Source of the DNA: Shewanella fidelis ATCC BAA-318
GTDB lineage: Bacteria > Pseudomonadota > Gammaproteobacteria > Enterobacterales > Shewanellaceae
Direction of reading: 5' to 3'
Length of the DNA: 64,000 nucleotides
Assembly (NCBI RefSeq): GCF_000518605.1
Contig: NZ_JADX01000021.1
Coordinates: 49,782-113,781 of the forward strand
A program made the translations under genes and the position numbers. Each line of letters begins with the position of its first letter. The first letter of the stretch is position 1. A model generated the notes under the pieces. The model was not told the origin of the DNA and made no database searches. It saw only the letters and a program-made list of their open reading frames with translations. Shown here piece after piece: positions 35,483-44,902 of the stretch.

Positions 35483-36786
35483 ACAGTTCTATTATCAGGT
35501 TTGTCGATGCTCACATTACTCAATCATGCTTGAACTTACTGGCTGAGCAAGGGTTTCATTTATGGGATACAACAGCAGATAAGACCCCATGGCTGAGCTT
35601 AGTTAATTTGTCGCAATCTCAAGCAGATAACGTAGAGTCCAAGCTACAATGCTATCCAGGCAAACACCAAATAGCGCTGTTAGAGCCTGAACAAACAGAG
35701 CTTGCTAGCATCGCCATGCAGTGTGGTGTTCAGGATTACCTATTACTGCCTATTGATGAAAATCAGCTTTGCTCGCTAGTGCAAAGGTTGCGCCGACTTG
35801 AACTACCAAATAACGAATTGATCTGCGCAGCACCGGTGAGCCGTCAGCTACTCATGCTAGCGCACAGAGCCGCCATAACAGAAGCAACTGTGTTACTCAC
35901 AGGCGAAAGTGGAACAGGAAAAGAACCACTAGCCCGTTATATTCATCGCCACTCTAATCGTGCCGAGCAACCCTTTGTTGCGATTAACTGCGCCGCAATT
36001 CCTGAAAGCATTTTAGAGTCACTATTATTTGGTCACGTTAAGGGCGCCTTCACTGGCGCCAGCCATGATCAAGCAGGTAAATTTGAACTCGCTAACAACG
36101 GCACCTTGCTACTCGATGAAATTGGCGAGATGCCATTGCTGTTACAAGCAAAGTTACTACGAGTTCTGCAAGAGCGTGAAGTAGAGCGCTTAGGCAGCCA
36201 CAAATCGATTCGACTTAACATTCGCGTAATTGCTGCGACCAATAAGGATCTTCGCCAAGCGGTTGAGGACGGTAGCTTTAGACAAGATCTGTTTTACCGC
36301 TTAGATGTGCTTCCAATCAAAATATTACCATTACGCCAACGTCGTGAAGACATATTGCCGATCGCGGAACATTTCTTACAACGCTACAAAATGTTAGCAG
36401 GGGATCAACCGTGTTATTTCAGCGAACCGGCTCGCAACCTACTTCTCAGTCACGACTGGCCAGGTAATGTTCGAGAGCTGGAAAACACCATACAACGAGC
36501 GCTAGTGATGCGACGCGGCCAAGCAATTCAATCTGAGGAACTCGGTTTAACTAGCGCCACAGGTGAACAGCTAGCATCTCCCAATGAACAAGGTCTTAAA
36601 GCCTCTAAGCGCCATGCCGAGTTTCAATACATTATCGACACATTAAAGCGCCACAATGGTCAACGTAACCGTACAGCTGAAGCGTTAGGGATGACGACAC
36701 GAGCATTGCGCTACAAACTAGTACAAATGAGAGAGCAAGGAATTGATATTGATAACATTTTGTCGCAATCAGGCCACGCTGCTTAG
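35479..36786 (+). CDS. lafK: LafK, sigma-54-dependent lateral flagellar master regulator
   Basis: This 435-residue bacterial enhancer-binding protein has a degenerate receiver-like N-terminus (about 1-105; GVQDYLLLPIDENQL has no switch lysine and I see no phospho-acceptor aspartate pocket). The AAA+ domain contains Walker A GESGTGKE (142-149), the sigma-54 contact loop GAFTGA (189-194), LLDEIGEM and an arginine-finger region. A Fis-type helix-turn-helix (NRTAEALGMTTRALRYKL) is at the C-terminus. In V. parahaemolyticus LafK activates the lateral genes. It is coupled to motY and followed by fliE after 28 bases. Confidence 0.93.
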   Translation: MNSSIIRFVDAHITQSCLNLLAEQGFHLWDTTADKTPWLSLVNLSQSQADNVESKLQCYPGKHQIALLEPEQTELASIAMQCGVQDYLLLPIDENQLCSLVQRLRRLELPNNELICAAPVSRQLLMLAHRAAITEATVLLTGESGTGKEPLARYIHRHSNRAEQPFVAINCAAIPESILESLLFGHVKGAFTGASHDQAGKFELANNGTLLLDEIGEMPLLLQAKLLRVLQEREVERLGSHKSIRLNIRVIAATNKDLRQAVEDGSFRQDLFYRLDVLPIKILPLRQRREDILPIAEHFLQRYKMLAGDQPCYFSEPARNLLLSHDWPGNVRELENTIQRALVMRRGQAIQSEELGLTSATGEQLASPNEQGLKASKRHAEFQYIIDTLKRHNGQRNRTAEALGMTTRALRYKLVQMREQGIDIDNILSQSGHAA

Positions 36787-36814
36787 CCCTAAACAGGACT
36801 TTTAAGGATCCCTT

Positions 36815-37153
36815 ATGTCAAATGCAAGTATTACCAGCCCTCAGTTGTTGATGCAGCAAATGAGCATTCATACCGAGATGGCACAAGGTGCTATCAAAGT
36901 AGGCCCCAATCCGCGCGACTTTGGTTTTCAACCCGCTTCATTCACCGAGCTAATGAAGCAAAAAGTCTCAGCAATTAACGCTGATCAGAATGCTTCCTCG
37001 GCTTTAGTCAGTGCTGTGGATAGCGGACAAAGTAGCGATCTAGTCGGCGCCATGGTGGCTTCTCAAAAAGCCAGCCTATCATTTTCCGCCATGATTCAAA
37101 TTCGAAATCGCTTAGTACAAGCATTCGACGACGTTATGAAGATGCCAATTTAA
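36815..37153 (+). CDS. fliE: lateral flagellar MS ring-rod junction protein FliE
   Basis: This 112-residue small export substrate links the MS ring to the proximal rod. The C-terminal SQKASLSFSAMIQIRNRLVQAFDDVMKMPI is the conserved FliE end. An AAGGATCCC ribosome-site region precedes the ATG. It is the first structural gene after lafK. Confidence 0.94.
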   Translation: MSNASITSPQLLMQQMSIHTEMAQGAIKVGPNPRDFGFQPASFTELMKQKVSAINADQNASSALVSAVDSGQSSDLVGAMVASQKASLSFSAMIQIRNRLVQAFDDVMKMPI

Positions 37154-37227
37154 TTCAGGCCCAAATTTACTCTTTATTGCAATAACACTTAAAAACCACA
37201 ACGGGTTTAAGTGAGGATAACGAAAAT

Positions 37228-38937
37228 ATGTCAACAACATTGACTCAAACAAGCCCTGCAATAACCGATTCATCTACTAAGACAGATCATATCGGTACCT
37301 TGAAACAAAAGTGGCAACAGTTCAGTTTAGGCGACCGTCATGCAGCAACCCTAGCAATCATGGCGATTGTCGCTGCCTGCGTCATCGTATTAATGCTTTG
37401 GAGTACAGGACAAGGTTATAGCCCGCTATATGGCGATCAAGAAAATGTTGAAACCGCGCATATTATTGAAGTGTTAGATGCAGAAGGTATGAGTTACCGC
37501 CTTGATCCAACCAGTGGTTTGGTGCTTGTCCCGGAAGATAAACTTGGTCAAGCCAGAATGTTACTCGCTGCTCGCGGTGTTAAAGCTAAAGTACCATCAG
37601 GTATGGAGTCATTAGAATCCTCAGCAATTGGCACTAGCCAATTTATGGAACAAGCAAAATACCGTTATAGCCTTGAAGGTGAGCTATCGCGCACGATTAT
37701 GGCGTTAAAAGCAGTAAAAACAGCTCGCGTTCATTTAGCGATCCCGAAAAAAACCTTATTTATTCGTCAACAACCAGAGCTACCAACAGCCTCTGTCATG
37801 CTTGATCTATATGCTGGTCAGCACTTAAAGCCTGAGCAAATCACTTCTATTGCAAATTTAGTTGCCGGTAGCGTTACCGGCATGACATCTGAACAGGTAC
37901 AGATTGTTGACCAAGAAGGCAACCACTTAAGCGCAGAGCTAAACGCCAATCGCAGTATAACGAAGGCTCAAGATAAGCAGCTAGAATATACTCAGGAACT
38001 AGAGCAAACCTTAATTAACCGCGCTTCAAGCATGTTGTTACCCATCTTAGGCCAAGATAATTTTCAGGTGCAAATTGCCGCCAAGGTGAACTTCAATGAA
38101 GTAGAAGAAACTCGCGAAGCAATCGATCCGCAGACCGTTGTCGTACAAGAAAACCAAACGACCAACCAAAGCAATGGTGATATGGCGCTAGGGATCCCAG
38201 GCGCTCTAAGTAACCAGCCACCAACAGCTAACCCACCAGCAGCGAATGCTAGCACTAACTTAAATCAACAGCAGAGCCGTCAATTTGAAGTTGGCCGTTC
38301 AGTGACTCACACCCGTTATCAACAAATGCAGTTAGAAAGTCTATCTATTGCCGTATTGTTGAACAATCAAGCAGCTGGTGAGACCGGTTGGACTCAACCG
38401 CAACTGGATCAAATCAGTAATATGGTTCAGGGGGCAATTGGTTACACAGCCACTCGCGGTGATCAATTCAGCATTAGTAGCTTCAACTTCGCTCCAGTTA
38501 AAGTGGTTGAGTTTGAGCCACTACCTTGGTGGCAAGGTGAAAGTTATCAAGCTTACTTACGCTACTTTATTGGGGCGATTTTAGGCTTAGGCATGATTGT
38601 ATTTGTGCTACGTCCTCTAGTACAACACTTAGTCCGCACTGTTGACCATAGCAATAAAGACCTACAAGCAGAGTCTGAATTAGCATTATTGTCTTCGGCA
38701 AATGAAACCAACGAAGCACTGCCTAACCAACAGAATGACGCTGTTATGTCATTAGATAACAATAAAGCCAAAAATAACTGGAGCAGTAATCTAAGCCTAC
38801 CAGCACCTGGTTCACCACTAACAGTACAGATGGATCACTTAAGTCTTTTGGCAACTCAAGAACCCGCTCGCGTTGCAGAAGTGATCTCTCACTGGATCAG
38901 TGAGCGTGATAATGAACCAGTTAACCAACAGGCATAG
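37228..38937 (+). CDS. fliF: lateral flagellar MS-ring protein FliF
   Basis: The 569-residue protein has an N-terminal membrane helix (AATLAIMAIVAACVIVLMLWS), two ring-building motif domains (YSPLYGDQENVETAHIIEVLDAEGMSYRL; ALKAVKTARVHLAIPKKTLFI), a disordered Asn/Gln-rich periplasmic stretch, a second membrane helix (YFIGAILGLGMIVFVLRPLV) and a C-terminal FliG-binding tail. It forms the inner-membrane ring on which the motor is built. Confidence 0.96.
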   Translation: MSTTLTQTSPAITDSSTKTDHIGTLKQKWQQFSLGDRHAATLAIMAIVAACVIVLMLWSTGQGYSPLYGDQENVETAHIIEVLDAEGMSYRLDPTSGLVLVPEDKLGQARMLLAARGVKAKVPSGMESLESSAIGTSQFMEQAKYRYSLEGELSRTIMALKAVKTARVHLAIPKKTLFIRQQPELPTASVMLDLYAGQHLKPEQITSIANLVAGSVTGMTSEQVQIVDQEGNHLSAELNANRSITKAQDKQLEYTQELEQTLINRASSMLLPILGQDNFQVQIAAKVNFNEVEETREAIDPQTVVVQENQTTNQSNGDMALGIPGALSNQPPTANPPAANASTNLNQQQSRQFEVGRSVTHTRYQQMQLESLSIAVLLNNQAAGETGWTQPQLDQISNMVQGAIGYTATRGDQFSISSFNFAPVKVVEFEPLPWWQGESYQAYLRYFIGAILGLGMIVFVLRPLVQHLVRTVDHSNKDLQAESELALLSSANETNEALPNQQNDAVMSLDNNKAKNNWSSNLSLPAPGSPLTVQMDHLSLLATQEPARVAEVISHWISERDNEPVNQQA

Positions 38938-38960
38938 CCAACAGATAGGTAACCCAAACC

Positions 38961-39974
38961 GTGAACAATAATGCAATCACACCTAAGATGGACAACCTAG
39001 AACAAGCTGCCATGTTACTTCTCAGCATGGGAGAAGAGGCGGCAGCTCAGGTTATGGCGCATCTAGACAAAAATGACGTACAACAGCTAAGTTACAAAAT
39101 GGCTCGCCTCGCCAGTATTACTCAGCAGGAGGCGGAGGCTGTTATTGAACGCTTTTTTAATCGTTACCAAGAGCAATCTGGCATTGCCCGAGCATCTCGC
39201 ACTTACCTACAAAAAACCTTAGATTTGGCTTTAGGTGATCGTGTTGCAAAAAACTTAATCGATACCATTTATGGCGATGAAATAAAAATCTTAGTTAAGC
39301 GCTTAGAGTGGGTAGACCCGCAACTACTTGCACGAGAAATTGCTAACGAACATTGTCAGCTACAAGCAGTTCTTCTTGGGCTGTTACCTCCGGAAAATGC
39401 AGCCTTAGTATTACAGAGTTTACCTGCGGAAGGCCAAGATGAAGTGCTGCTGCGTATTGCACAACTTGGTGATATAGACCGTGAAGTGGTTGATGAGTTA
39501 AAGCAACTGGTAGAGCGCTGCATGCTTAATGCTATGGATAAGAGCCATACGCAAGTCAGCGGGATCCGCCAAGTTGCCGATATTCTTAATCGTTTTGACG
39601 GCGATCGCGAGCAACTAATGGAAATGCTCAAACTCCACGACAAACAACTTGCAAGTAATGTCGCAGACAACATGTTCGACTTCATTATTCTAGGACGTCA
39701 AAAACCAGAAACCTTACAAACCATCATGGCTGCCGTACCTGCCGATGTCTTAGCCCTTGCACTAAAAGGCATTGAAAACGAATTGAAGCAGGCTTTACTT
39801 AACGCACTACCAAAACGTATGTCATCAGCCATTGAAACCCAAGTTGAAGCAATCGGTACCGTACCATTAAGCCAAGCGATAGCGGCTCGAAAAGAGATCA
39901 TGCTATTAGCCAAACAGATGATGGACGATGGTGAAATTGAGCTGCAACTCTTTGAAGAACAGGTTGTTGAATAA
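38961..39974 (+). CDS. fliG: lateral flagellar motor switch protein FliG
   Basis: This 337-residue protein of helical ARM-like repeats has the FliG N-terminal MNNNAITPKMDNLEQAAMLLLSMGEEAAAQVMAHLD and the middle domain EHCQLQAVLLGLLPPENAALVL (EHPQ-type motif, here EHCQ). The C-terminal torque helix region is RQKPETLQTIMAAVPADVLALALKG. GTG at 38961 is the probable start, though its ribosome site is weak. FliG couples stator ion flow to rotation at the C-ring. It overlaps fliH by one base (TAATG). Confidence 0.94.
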   Translation: MNNNAITPKMDNLEQAAMLLLSMGEEAAAQVMAHLDKNDVQQLSYKMARLASITQQEAEAVIERFFNRYQEQSGIARASRTYLQKTLDLALGDRVAKNLIDTIYGDEIKILVKRLEWVDPQLLAREIANEHCQLQAVLLGLLPPENAALVLQSLPAEGQDEVLLRIAQLGDIDREVVDELKQLVERCMLNAMDKSHTQVSGIRQVADILNRFDGDREQLMEMLKLHDKQLASNVADNMFDFIILGRQKPETLQTIMAAVPADVLALALKGIENELKQALLNALPKRMSSAIETQVEAIGTVPLSQAIAARKEIMLLAKQMMDDGEIELQLFEEQVVE

Positions 39975-40723
39975 TGACAAACACACTCAATAATAAAACC
40001 GACCCACGTTGGCGTTTAGTCGGCCAACACCCACGCCGCCACCGCTTTTCACCGTTAATTGAAACGGGAGATGAGACCGAGGCGTCTGGTTGGCAAGATT
40101 TTCAACAAGCATTTGATAAAGGCTACGATGAAGGCGTGCAAAAAGGCCATCAAGCGGGTTTTAGTTCAGGTGAGGAAGAAGGCCGGCAAGCGGGTTATGC
40201 CGCAGGCTTTAATCAAGGCCGTATTGAGGGACAGCAAAAAGGTAAAGACAATATCGATGCTCAACTCAACAGCCTGATTGCACCACTAGGTGCACTACAC
40301 GCTTTACTCGAAGAAGGTCATAACCAACAAATATTGCAGCAACAATCGCTAATACTCGATCTAGTACGCCGAGTGTCACTGCAAGTTATTCGTTGTGAAC
40401 TTACGTTGCAACCACAACAAATTTTGGCCTTGATTGAAGAGACACTAGCAGCACTGCCAGATGATCCAACTAAAGTGAAAATCCATTTAGAGCCTAGTGC
40501 GGTAGAAAAGCTGAAAGAGCTCGCTGCTGATAAGGTTAAATCTTGGAGCTTAGTTGCCGATGCCAGTATCAGTGCCGGTGGATGCCGTATTGTTAGCGAA
40601 ACCGCCGATGCTGACGCTTCAGTAGAAACCCGTCTCAATCGATGCATGGCGCAAGTTGAAGCCCATCTTCAAGACAGCCAAACAGACTTAATAGATGAGC
40701 ACGAGGACAAAGTTGAAGCTTAA
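39974..40723 (+). CDS. fliH: lateral flagellar export ATPase regulator FliH
   Basis: This 249-residue protein has a Gly-x3-Gly-rich repeat helix (KGYDEGVQKGHQAGFSSGEEEGRQAGYAAGFNQG, about residues 49-82), the hallmark of FliH. The C-terminal domain (LILDLVRRVSLQVIRCELTLQPQQILALIEETLA) resembles the V-type ATPase peripheral stalk. It dimerises and holds FliI at the export gate. It overlaps both fliG and fliI. Confidence 0.93.
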   Translation: MTNTLNNKTDPRWRLVGQHPRRHRFSPLIETGDETEASGWQDFQQAFDKGYDEGVQKGHQAGFSSGEEEGRQAGYAAGFNQGRIEGQQKGKDNIDAQLNSLIAPLGALHALLEEGHNQQILQQQSLILDLVRRVSLQVIRCELTLQPQQILALIEETLAALPDDPTKVKIHLEPSAVEKLKELAADKVKSWSLVADASISAGGCRIVSETADADASVETRLNRCMAQVEAHLQDSQTDLIDEHEDKVEA

Positions 40724-42053
40724 CGCTGATATTTTAGATTGGCCTAAAGTACCTGTCGCGCAAGTCTACGGTCGCTTAACTCGAGTTAACGGCCTATTGC
40801 TTGAAGCTGTAGGCTGCCAATTAGCTACCGGTGATCGTTGCCACATTGAATGTCGTGACAATCACCTAGTGGAAGCCGAAGTCGTCGGTTTCCACAAAGA
40901 TACGCTATGTTTAATGCCGATTGAGCATGCCAGTGGTTTAATGCCTGGCGCACGAGTGATGCCGATAGAGGGCCGCTACCAAATACCGACAGGGCTAGGG
41001 CTACTTGGTCGAGTACTTGATGGCTTAGGTCAACCTTTAGATGATTTTGGTTGTATTAAGCACTTGCCACAAGTACCGCTACAGTTCAAAACTACCAACC
41101 CACTAAGACGTAAACCGATCACTGAGCCATTAGATGTCGGCATAAGAGCGATCAACGCATTACTCCCGGTCGGACGCGGGCAACGCTTAGGCTTATTTGC
41201 AGGATCTGGGGTAGGTAAAAGTGTGCTCCTAGGCATGATGACCCGCTTTACAGAGGCAGACATAGTCGTCGGCCTAATAGGCGAACGTGGCCGCGAAGTA
41301 AGAGAGTTTATTGAGGAAGCGCTAGGTGAAGAAGGACGCAAACGTGCTGTCGTCATTGCAGCACCTGCTGATACCACTCCGTTAATGCGCATGCGAGCTA
41401 TGCGTTTATGCCATCAAGTTGCAGCGGGTTATCGCGATCAAGGCAAGCAAGTGCTCATGTTAGTCGATTCACTCACGCGCTATGCGCAAGCACAGCGAGA
41501 AATTGCACTGAGTTTAGGCGAGCCACCAGCAACTAAAGGCTATCCACCTTCAGCATTCGCGCTGCTGCCCAGCTTAGTGGAAATGGCTGGTAACAGTCAG
41601 CATCCAACAGGCACATTAACAGCCTTTTATACCGTGTTAACTGAAGGCGATGATCAACAAGATCCTATCGCAGACTCTGCCCGTGCAATTTTAGACGGAC
41701 ATATCGTGCTTAATCGTAAATTGGCTGAGCAAGGACATTTTCCTGCTATCGATATTGGTGCATCAGTAAGCCGTTTAGCCTCACAAGTTGCTGCTCCAGA
41801 AACACTAAAGCAAGCCCAATGGTTTAGGCATCTCAACAGTCGCTATAACGAAGTAAAAGAGCTTTTGCCACTTGGTGGCTACCAAGCTGGACACGATCAA
41901 GAAATGGACATGGCAGTAAATAGCTATCCGCAAATGGCTACATTTCTGCGCCAAGAAACCCACACCCAAGCGGATCTATCTCAAAGCCTCAGCGCATTAG
42001 CTCAGCTTGTTGCCCAAATGGGCTTTGCCTTCAACGAAGAAGCACCGAAATGA
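40695..42053 (+). CDS. fliI: lateral flagellar export ATPase FliI
   Basis: This 452-residue F1-beta-like ATPase has Walker A GSGVGKS (170-176), GERGREVREFIEEALGEEG and Walker B QVLMLVDSLTRYAQAQREI. It energises substrate unfolding and chaperone release at the export gate. The ATG at 40695 overlaps fliH by 29 bases; TTG 40713, with GAGGA five bases upstream, is an alternative start that would remove six residues. Confidence 0.96.
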   Translation: MSTRTKLKLNADILDWPKVPVAQVYGRLTRVNGLLLEAVGCQLATGDRCHIECRDNHLVEAEVVGFHKDTLCLMPIEHASGLMPGARVMPIEGRYQIPTGLGLLGRVLDGLGQPLDDFGCIKHLPQVPLQFKTTNPLRRKPITEPLDVGIRAINALLPVGRGQRLGLFAGSGVGKSVLLGMMTRFTEADIVVGLIGERGREVREFIEEALGEEGRKRAVVIAAPADTTPLMRMRAMRLCHQVAAGYRDQGKQVLMLVDSLTRYAQAQREIALSLGEPPATKGYPPSAFALLPSLVEMAGNSQHPTGTLTAFYTVLTEGDDQQDPIADSARAILDGHIVLNRKLAEQGHFPAIDIGASVSRLASQVAAPETLKQAQWFRHLNSRYNEVKELLPLGGYQAGHDQEMDMAVNSYPQMATFLRQETHTQADLSQSLSALAQLVAQMGFAFNEEAPK

Positions 42054-42463
42054 AACAATTACAGATATTGTGCCAACAGGAAGAGAAAAAGCTTAGCCAA
42101 CTAAGTTTACAAAAAACGACGGCTCAGCAGCAGATCAGTCGCATTGAACAGCAAAAGTTGCAGTTAGGGCAGATGATAACTGAATACTCTCAAACAAATA
42201 GCCGATACGCGTCTGCCATGCTACTGCAGAATAATGCGCAGATGTGTCAGGTTATAGAACCTATGCTCAAACAGCTGACTCGCAAGCAGCTGTTACTACA
42301 GCAAGAGCAGTTGCGAGTACAAGGACTATGGCGTAAACAATTGGGACGACAACAAAGCATACAGTGGCTGTATAACGAACGGATACAGCAACATAAACAG
42401 TTACAGCAAAAGCAGGAGCAAAAACAGTTGGATGATTTAGCCGCGCGTTATGTTCGCAGCTAA
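42050..42463 (+). CDS. fliJ: lateral flagellar export chaperone FliJ
   Basis: This 137-residue, almost entirely coiled-coil protein is very rich in Gln, Lys and Leu (QQEEKKLSQLSLQKTTAQQQISRIEQQK). This matches the FliJ stalk that inserts into the FliI hexamer. It overlaps the fliI stop as ATGA, ends the motY-lafK-fliEFGHIJ run, and lies 13 bases from the convergent flgN stop. Confidence 0.85.
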   Translation: MKQLQILCQQEEKKLSQLSLQKTTAQQQISRIEQQKLQLGQMITEYSQTNSRYASAMLLQNNAQMCQVIEPMLKQLTRKQLLLQQEQLRVQGLWRKQLGRQQSIQWLYNERIQQHKQLQQKQEQKQLDDLAARYVRS

Positions 42464-42476
42464 TCAGCAAGATAAA

Positions 42477-42935
42477 TTACAACGAGCGAATGCAGCCGTA
42501 ATCATGCTTACTATCAGCATTTGGGTGTAATAATTGATTTATCACCTCTTGCTGAGCAACCAATAGCTTGCCGTTAGCCTCATTAACCTGCTGACTTTCT
42601 TTCACCGTTTGCAGCAAGTTATGCCACAATTTAGCCACTTGAGCCGATGAAGCTGGCGGCATTTTGCCAATTAAACTCTGCATGCCACTGGCGTTACCAG
42701 CAAAACCTAATGACTCCAGCATTTGGCGACGCTGATTAGCCTTCAACATCAAGTCATCACAAAGTTCCGTTTGTAACTTGTTGTGCAAGTTAAGGCCTCG
42801 GTTATCACGTGATTGCATCAATTCACGTTGGCGATGTAGTAACTTTTTCAGTTGTTTATAGCTTTCAGTATCTTGCTTAATACCGTGCACTATCGCCTTG
42901 ACTAACTCACGCTTACTTGGTGCAGGATTATCCAT
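42477..42935 (-). CDS. flgN: lateral FlgN chaperone for hook-associated proteins
   Basis: This 152-residue helical protein (ELVKAIVHGIKQDTESYKQLKKLLHRQRELMQSRDNRGLNLHNKLQTELCDDLMLKANQRRQMLESLGFAG, seen in part) matches the FlgN pattern of heptad helices plus a late asparagine/leucine helix. It is expected to escort FlgK and FlgL. It overlaps flgM by 8 bases. Confidence 0.82.
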   Translation of the reverse strand: MDNPAPSKRELVKAIVHGIKQDTESYKQLKKLLHRQRELMQSRDNRGLNLHNKLQTELCDDLMLKANQRRQMLESLGFAGNASGMQSLIGKMPPASSAQVAKLWHNLLQTVKESQQVNEANGKLLVAQQEVINQLLHPNADSKHDYGCIRSL

Positions 42936-43209
42936 GCTGTTGAACCATAGTTTCAGCTAATTGCTCTAGATCCAGCTTAAAGCTGCCATCAACTAATGAC
43001 TGACGCACTTGGGCGACCTTGCTCAAATCAAAATCCGATAGCTGTTCTAATTGAGGTTGTGCAGCTTCAATCAGACGGCAATCATCACTGACCTCTTGTT
43101 GCGGTATTATGGTTGCCACTGGCGCATCAGCAACCTGAGTCACTGGAGTTTTATTTTTACTCGTTGTCAATTCAGTATGGATTGTGCTGTTTAACTTACT
43201 TATTTCCAT
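42928..43209 (-). CDS. flgM: lateral anti-sigma-28 factor FlgM
   Basis: This 93-residue protein has a disordered N-terminal half and a C-terminal sigma-binding part (SDFDLSKVAQVRQSLVDGSFKLDLEQLAETMVQQH) that is typical of FlgM. It is expected to hold LafS (FliA, 60281-61003) until it is exported through the finished hook, linking assembly to late gene expression. It lies between flgA and flgN. Confidence 0.88.
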   Translation of the reverse strand: MEISKLNSTIHTELTTSKNKTPVTQVADAPVATIIPQQEVSDDCRLIEAAQPQLEQLSDFDLSKVAQVRQSLVDGSFKLDLEQLAETMVQQHG

Positions 43210-43294
43210 ATTGGTTATCTCAAATTCACCTACTAACCCATTAAAGCGACTATTTGGCCTTAATCTGAAATAAGCAGATAATTAAATTTTTCCT

Positions 43295-44041
43295 TTAAAA
43301 CTTTGTCGCTACCCGCCCCGGAGCTAAAGGGTACGCCACGATCACTTTCCCTGAGCTTAAATTTTTAACTCGGATCGCCTGCCCTTCTCCACCTGCCTCT
43401 AAAGCCTCCCCAGGCATGTTAGCGTAAAAGCCATTACTTCGAGCTTCAATAATCACCCGATCACCAATATTAACCCATTGTGGAGCACTGAGCTGTACCA
43501 CTTTTATCGCCTTATAACGGCGGATCTTACGCAGTACTTGTTGACCAATAATCTGTTGTGACTGAGTAAGCAGATCTTTATCACTCATGCCTAACTGAAC
43601 ACTGCGCCATTCAAGATCAGCCGCAGTCACGACTTCACCACGCTTTAAAACACGATTAGCAACAGGAAGCCTTGCGGTAACATCAACAGCGGCACGGACA
43701 AACAAACTCCAGCCCTGATCACTGCAACTTACCTTACGCTGCACGTTACCAATCGGTAAACCGTTTGCACTATTAAAGGTCGGTTGAGACTGACATCGCG
43801 CTAAACGCTTTACACCTGATGGCACCTTAATCTGCACATTAAAATCAAGTTGCTTTATTGCTGACTGCTGCTGCCATTGGCGCAACTCACCACTGAGCAA
43901 CTCCTGCATAGCCTGCTCTATTTGTACCTCTGTTTCATTAACTGATTTCGCCACACTAGATAGCGGAAACAAACAGGAAATCACGAGGAGGAAATAGGAA
44001 ATACAGATTCCGTTAGCCGAGCCAAGATTAAAGCAAATCAT
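43295..44041 (-). CDS. flgA: lateral P-ring assembly chaperone FlgA
   Basis: This 248-residue protein has a signal peptide (ISYFLLVISCLFPLSSVAKS) and a C-terminal SAF domain with VANRVLKRGEVVTAADLEWRSVQLG and VNIGDRVIIEARSNGFYANMPGEALEAGGEGQAIRVKNLSSGKVI (seen in part), the FlgA hallmark. It is periplasmic and helps FlgI polymerise into the P ring. It is divergent from flgB, with 84 bases between starts. Confidence 0.93.
   Translation of the reverse strand: MICFNLGSANGICISYFLLVISCLFPLSSVAKSVNETEVQIEQAMQELLSGELRQWQQQSAIKQLDFNVQIKVPSGVKRLARCQSQPTFNSANGLPIGNVQRKVSCSDQGWSLFVRAAVDVTARLPVANRVLKRGEVVTAADLEWRSVQLGMSDKDLLTQSQQIIGQQVLRKIRRYKAIKVVQLSAPQWVNIGDRVIIEARSNGFYANMPGEALEAGGEGQAIRVKNLSSGKVIVAYPLAPGRVATKF
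43997..44011. promoter_or_regulatory. GGAA-N7-TTCC dyad, candidate LafK enhancer for flgB
   Basis: GGAA-ATACAGA-TTCC lies 54 bases before the -24 element of the flgB sigma-54 promoter, inside the start of flgA. The same GGAA-N7-TTCC layout occurs at 56485-56499 before the fliD sigma-54 promoter. Enhancer function is inferred only. Confidence 0.3.
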
Positions 44042-44064
44042 TGAAATTCCTAAGTTAAAAATAC

Positions 44065-44080
44065 TGGCACACTAATTGAT
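44065..44080 (+). promoter_or_regulatory. candidate sigma-54 promoter of flgBCDEFGHIJKL
   Basis: TGGCAC-N5-TTGAT matches the -24/-12 consensus (TGGCAC-N5-TTGCW) except GA for GC at -12. It would start transcription near 44092, 34 bases before flgB, consistent with activation by LafK. Confidence 0.6.
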
Positions 44081-44125
44081 TGTTCATAGGGCAATAAATT
44101 TGGACATACCATACTAGGAGTCGTA

Positions 44126-44476
44126 ATGGCTATCAACCTTGATGCCGCATTGGGCATTCATCCACACACTCTCGACTTTCGTGTTGAGCGCAGTAAAGTC
44201 TTGGCCGGTAACTTAGCCAATGCCGAAACTCCTGGCTATAAAGCGCGTGATCTCGACTTTAAAAATGTGATGTTACAGATCAATGCCGGCATGTCTCCAG
44301 ACCGTAATTATCAAACAAGCTATCGCGTGCCTTATCAAACTTCTGCCGACCAAAACACGGTTGAACTCGGCAAAGAGCAAGCCCGCTACTCCCAAAATGC
44401 AATGGATTATCAAACCAGCCTGACTTTCCTCAATATGAAGATTTCAGGGTTACGCACAGCTATTGAAGGTCAATAA
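44126..44476 (+). CDS. flgB: lateral flagellar proximal rod protein FlgB
   Basis: This 116-residue protein has VLAGNLANAETPGYKARDLDF, the conserved rod/hook N-terminal motif, and a C-terminal coiled helix. It is the first gene of the flgB-L operon with TAGGAG upstream, preceded by a sigma-54-like promoter. Confidence 0.95.
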   Translation: MAINLDAALGIHPHTLDFRVERSKVLAGNLANAETPGYKARDLDFKNVMLQINAGMSPDRNYQTSYRVPYQTSADQNTVELGKEQARYSQNAMDYQTSLTFLNMKISGLRTAIEGQ

Positions 44477-44482
44477 GTCATT

Positions 44483-44902
44483 ATGTCATTTGCAGAAATC
44501 TATCAAATTGCCGGTGCAGGCATGAATGCCCAAACCATACGCTTAAACACGGTAGCCAGTAACTTAGCCAATGCTGGCGCGGCTGCAGAAACACCCGACC
44601 AAGCCTTTCGCGCGTTAAAGCCAGTATTCTCAACGATTTACCAGCAAACACAAGCAGGCCAAGTAGCAGGCGCTCATGTTGAGGTCGCAGCAATCGTGCA
44701 GTCAGATGCACCTCTCGATTTACGTTACGAGCCTGATCACCCTTATGCCGACGAGCAAGGTTACGTTGCCTACTCTAACGTCAACACAGTAGAAGAGATG
44801 GCAGATATGATGGCGGCGAGTCGTTCGTTTGAAACCAACGTTGAAATCATGAATAGAGCCCGCTCAATGCAGCAAGGCCTACTGCAATTAGGAGCCAAGT
44901 AA
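44483..44902 (+). CDS. flgC: lateral flagellar proximal rod protein FlgC
   Basis: This 139-residue protein has the N-terminal rod motif IRLNTVASNLANAGAAAETPDQAFRALKPVF and the C-terminal FlgC signature YVAYSNVNTVEEMADMMAASRSFETNVEIMN. It lies six bases after flgB and overlaps flgD by one base. Confidence 0.96.
   Translation: MSFAEIYQIAGAGMNAQTIRLNTVASNLANAGAAAETPDQAFRALKPVFSTIYQQTQAGQVAGAHVEVAAIVQSDAPLDLRYEPDHPYADEQGYVAYSNVNTVEEMADMMAASRSFETNVEIMNRARSMQQGLLQLGAK

Noticed and set aside
36600..36815. Search for a sigma-54 promoter before fliE
   Set aside because: No GG-N10-GC pair fits; fliE probably reads from the motY-lafK transcript.
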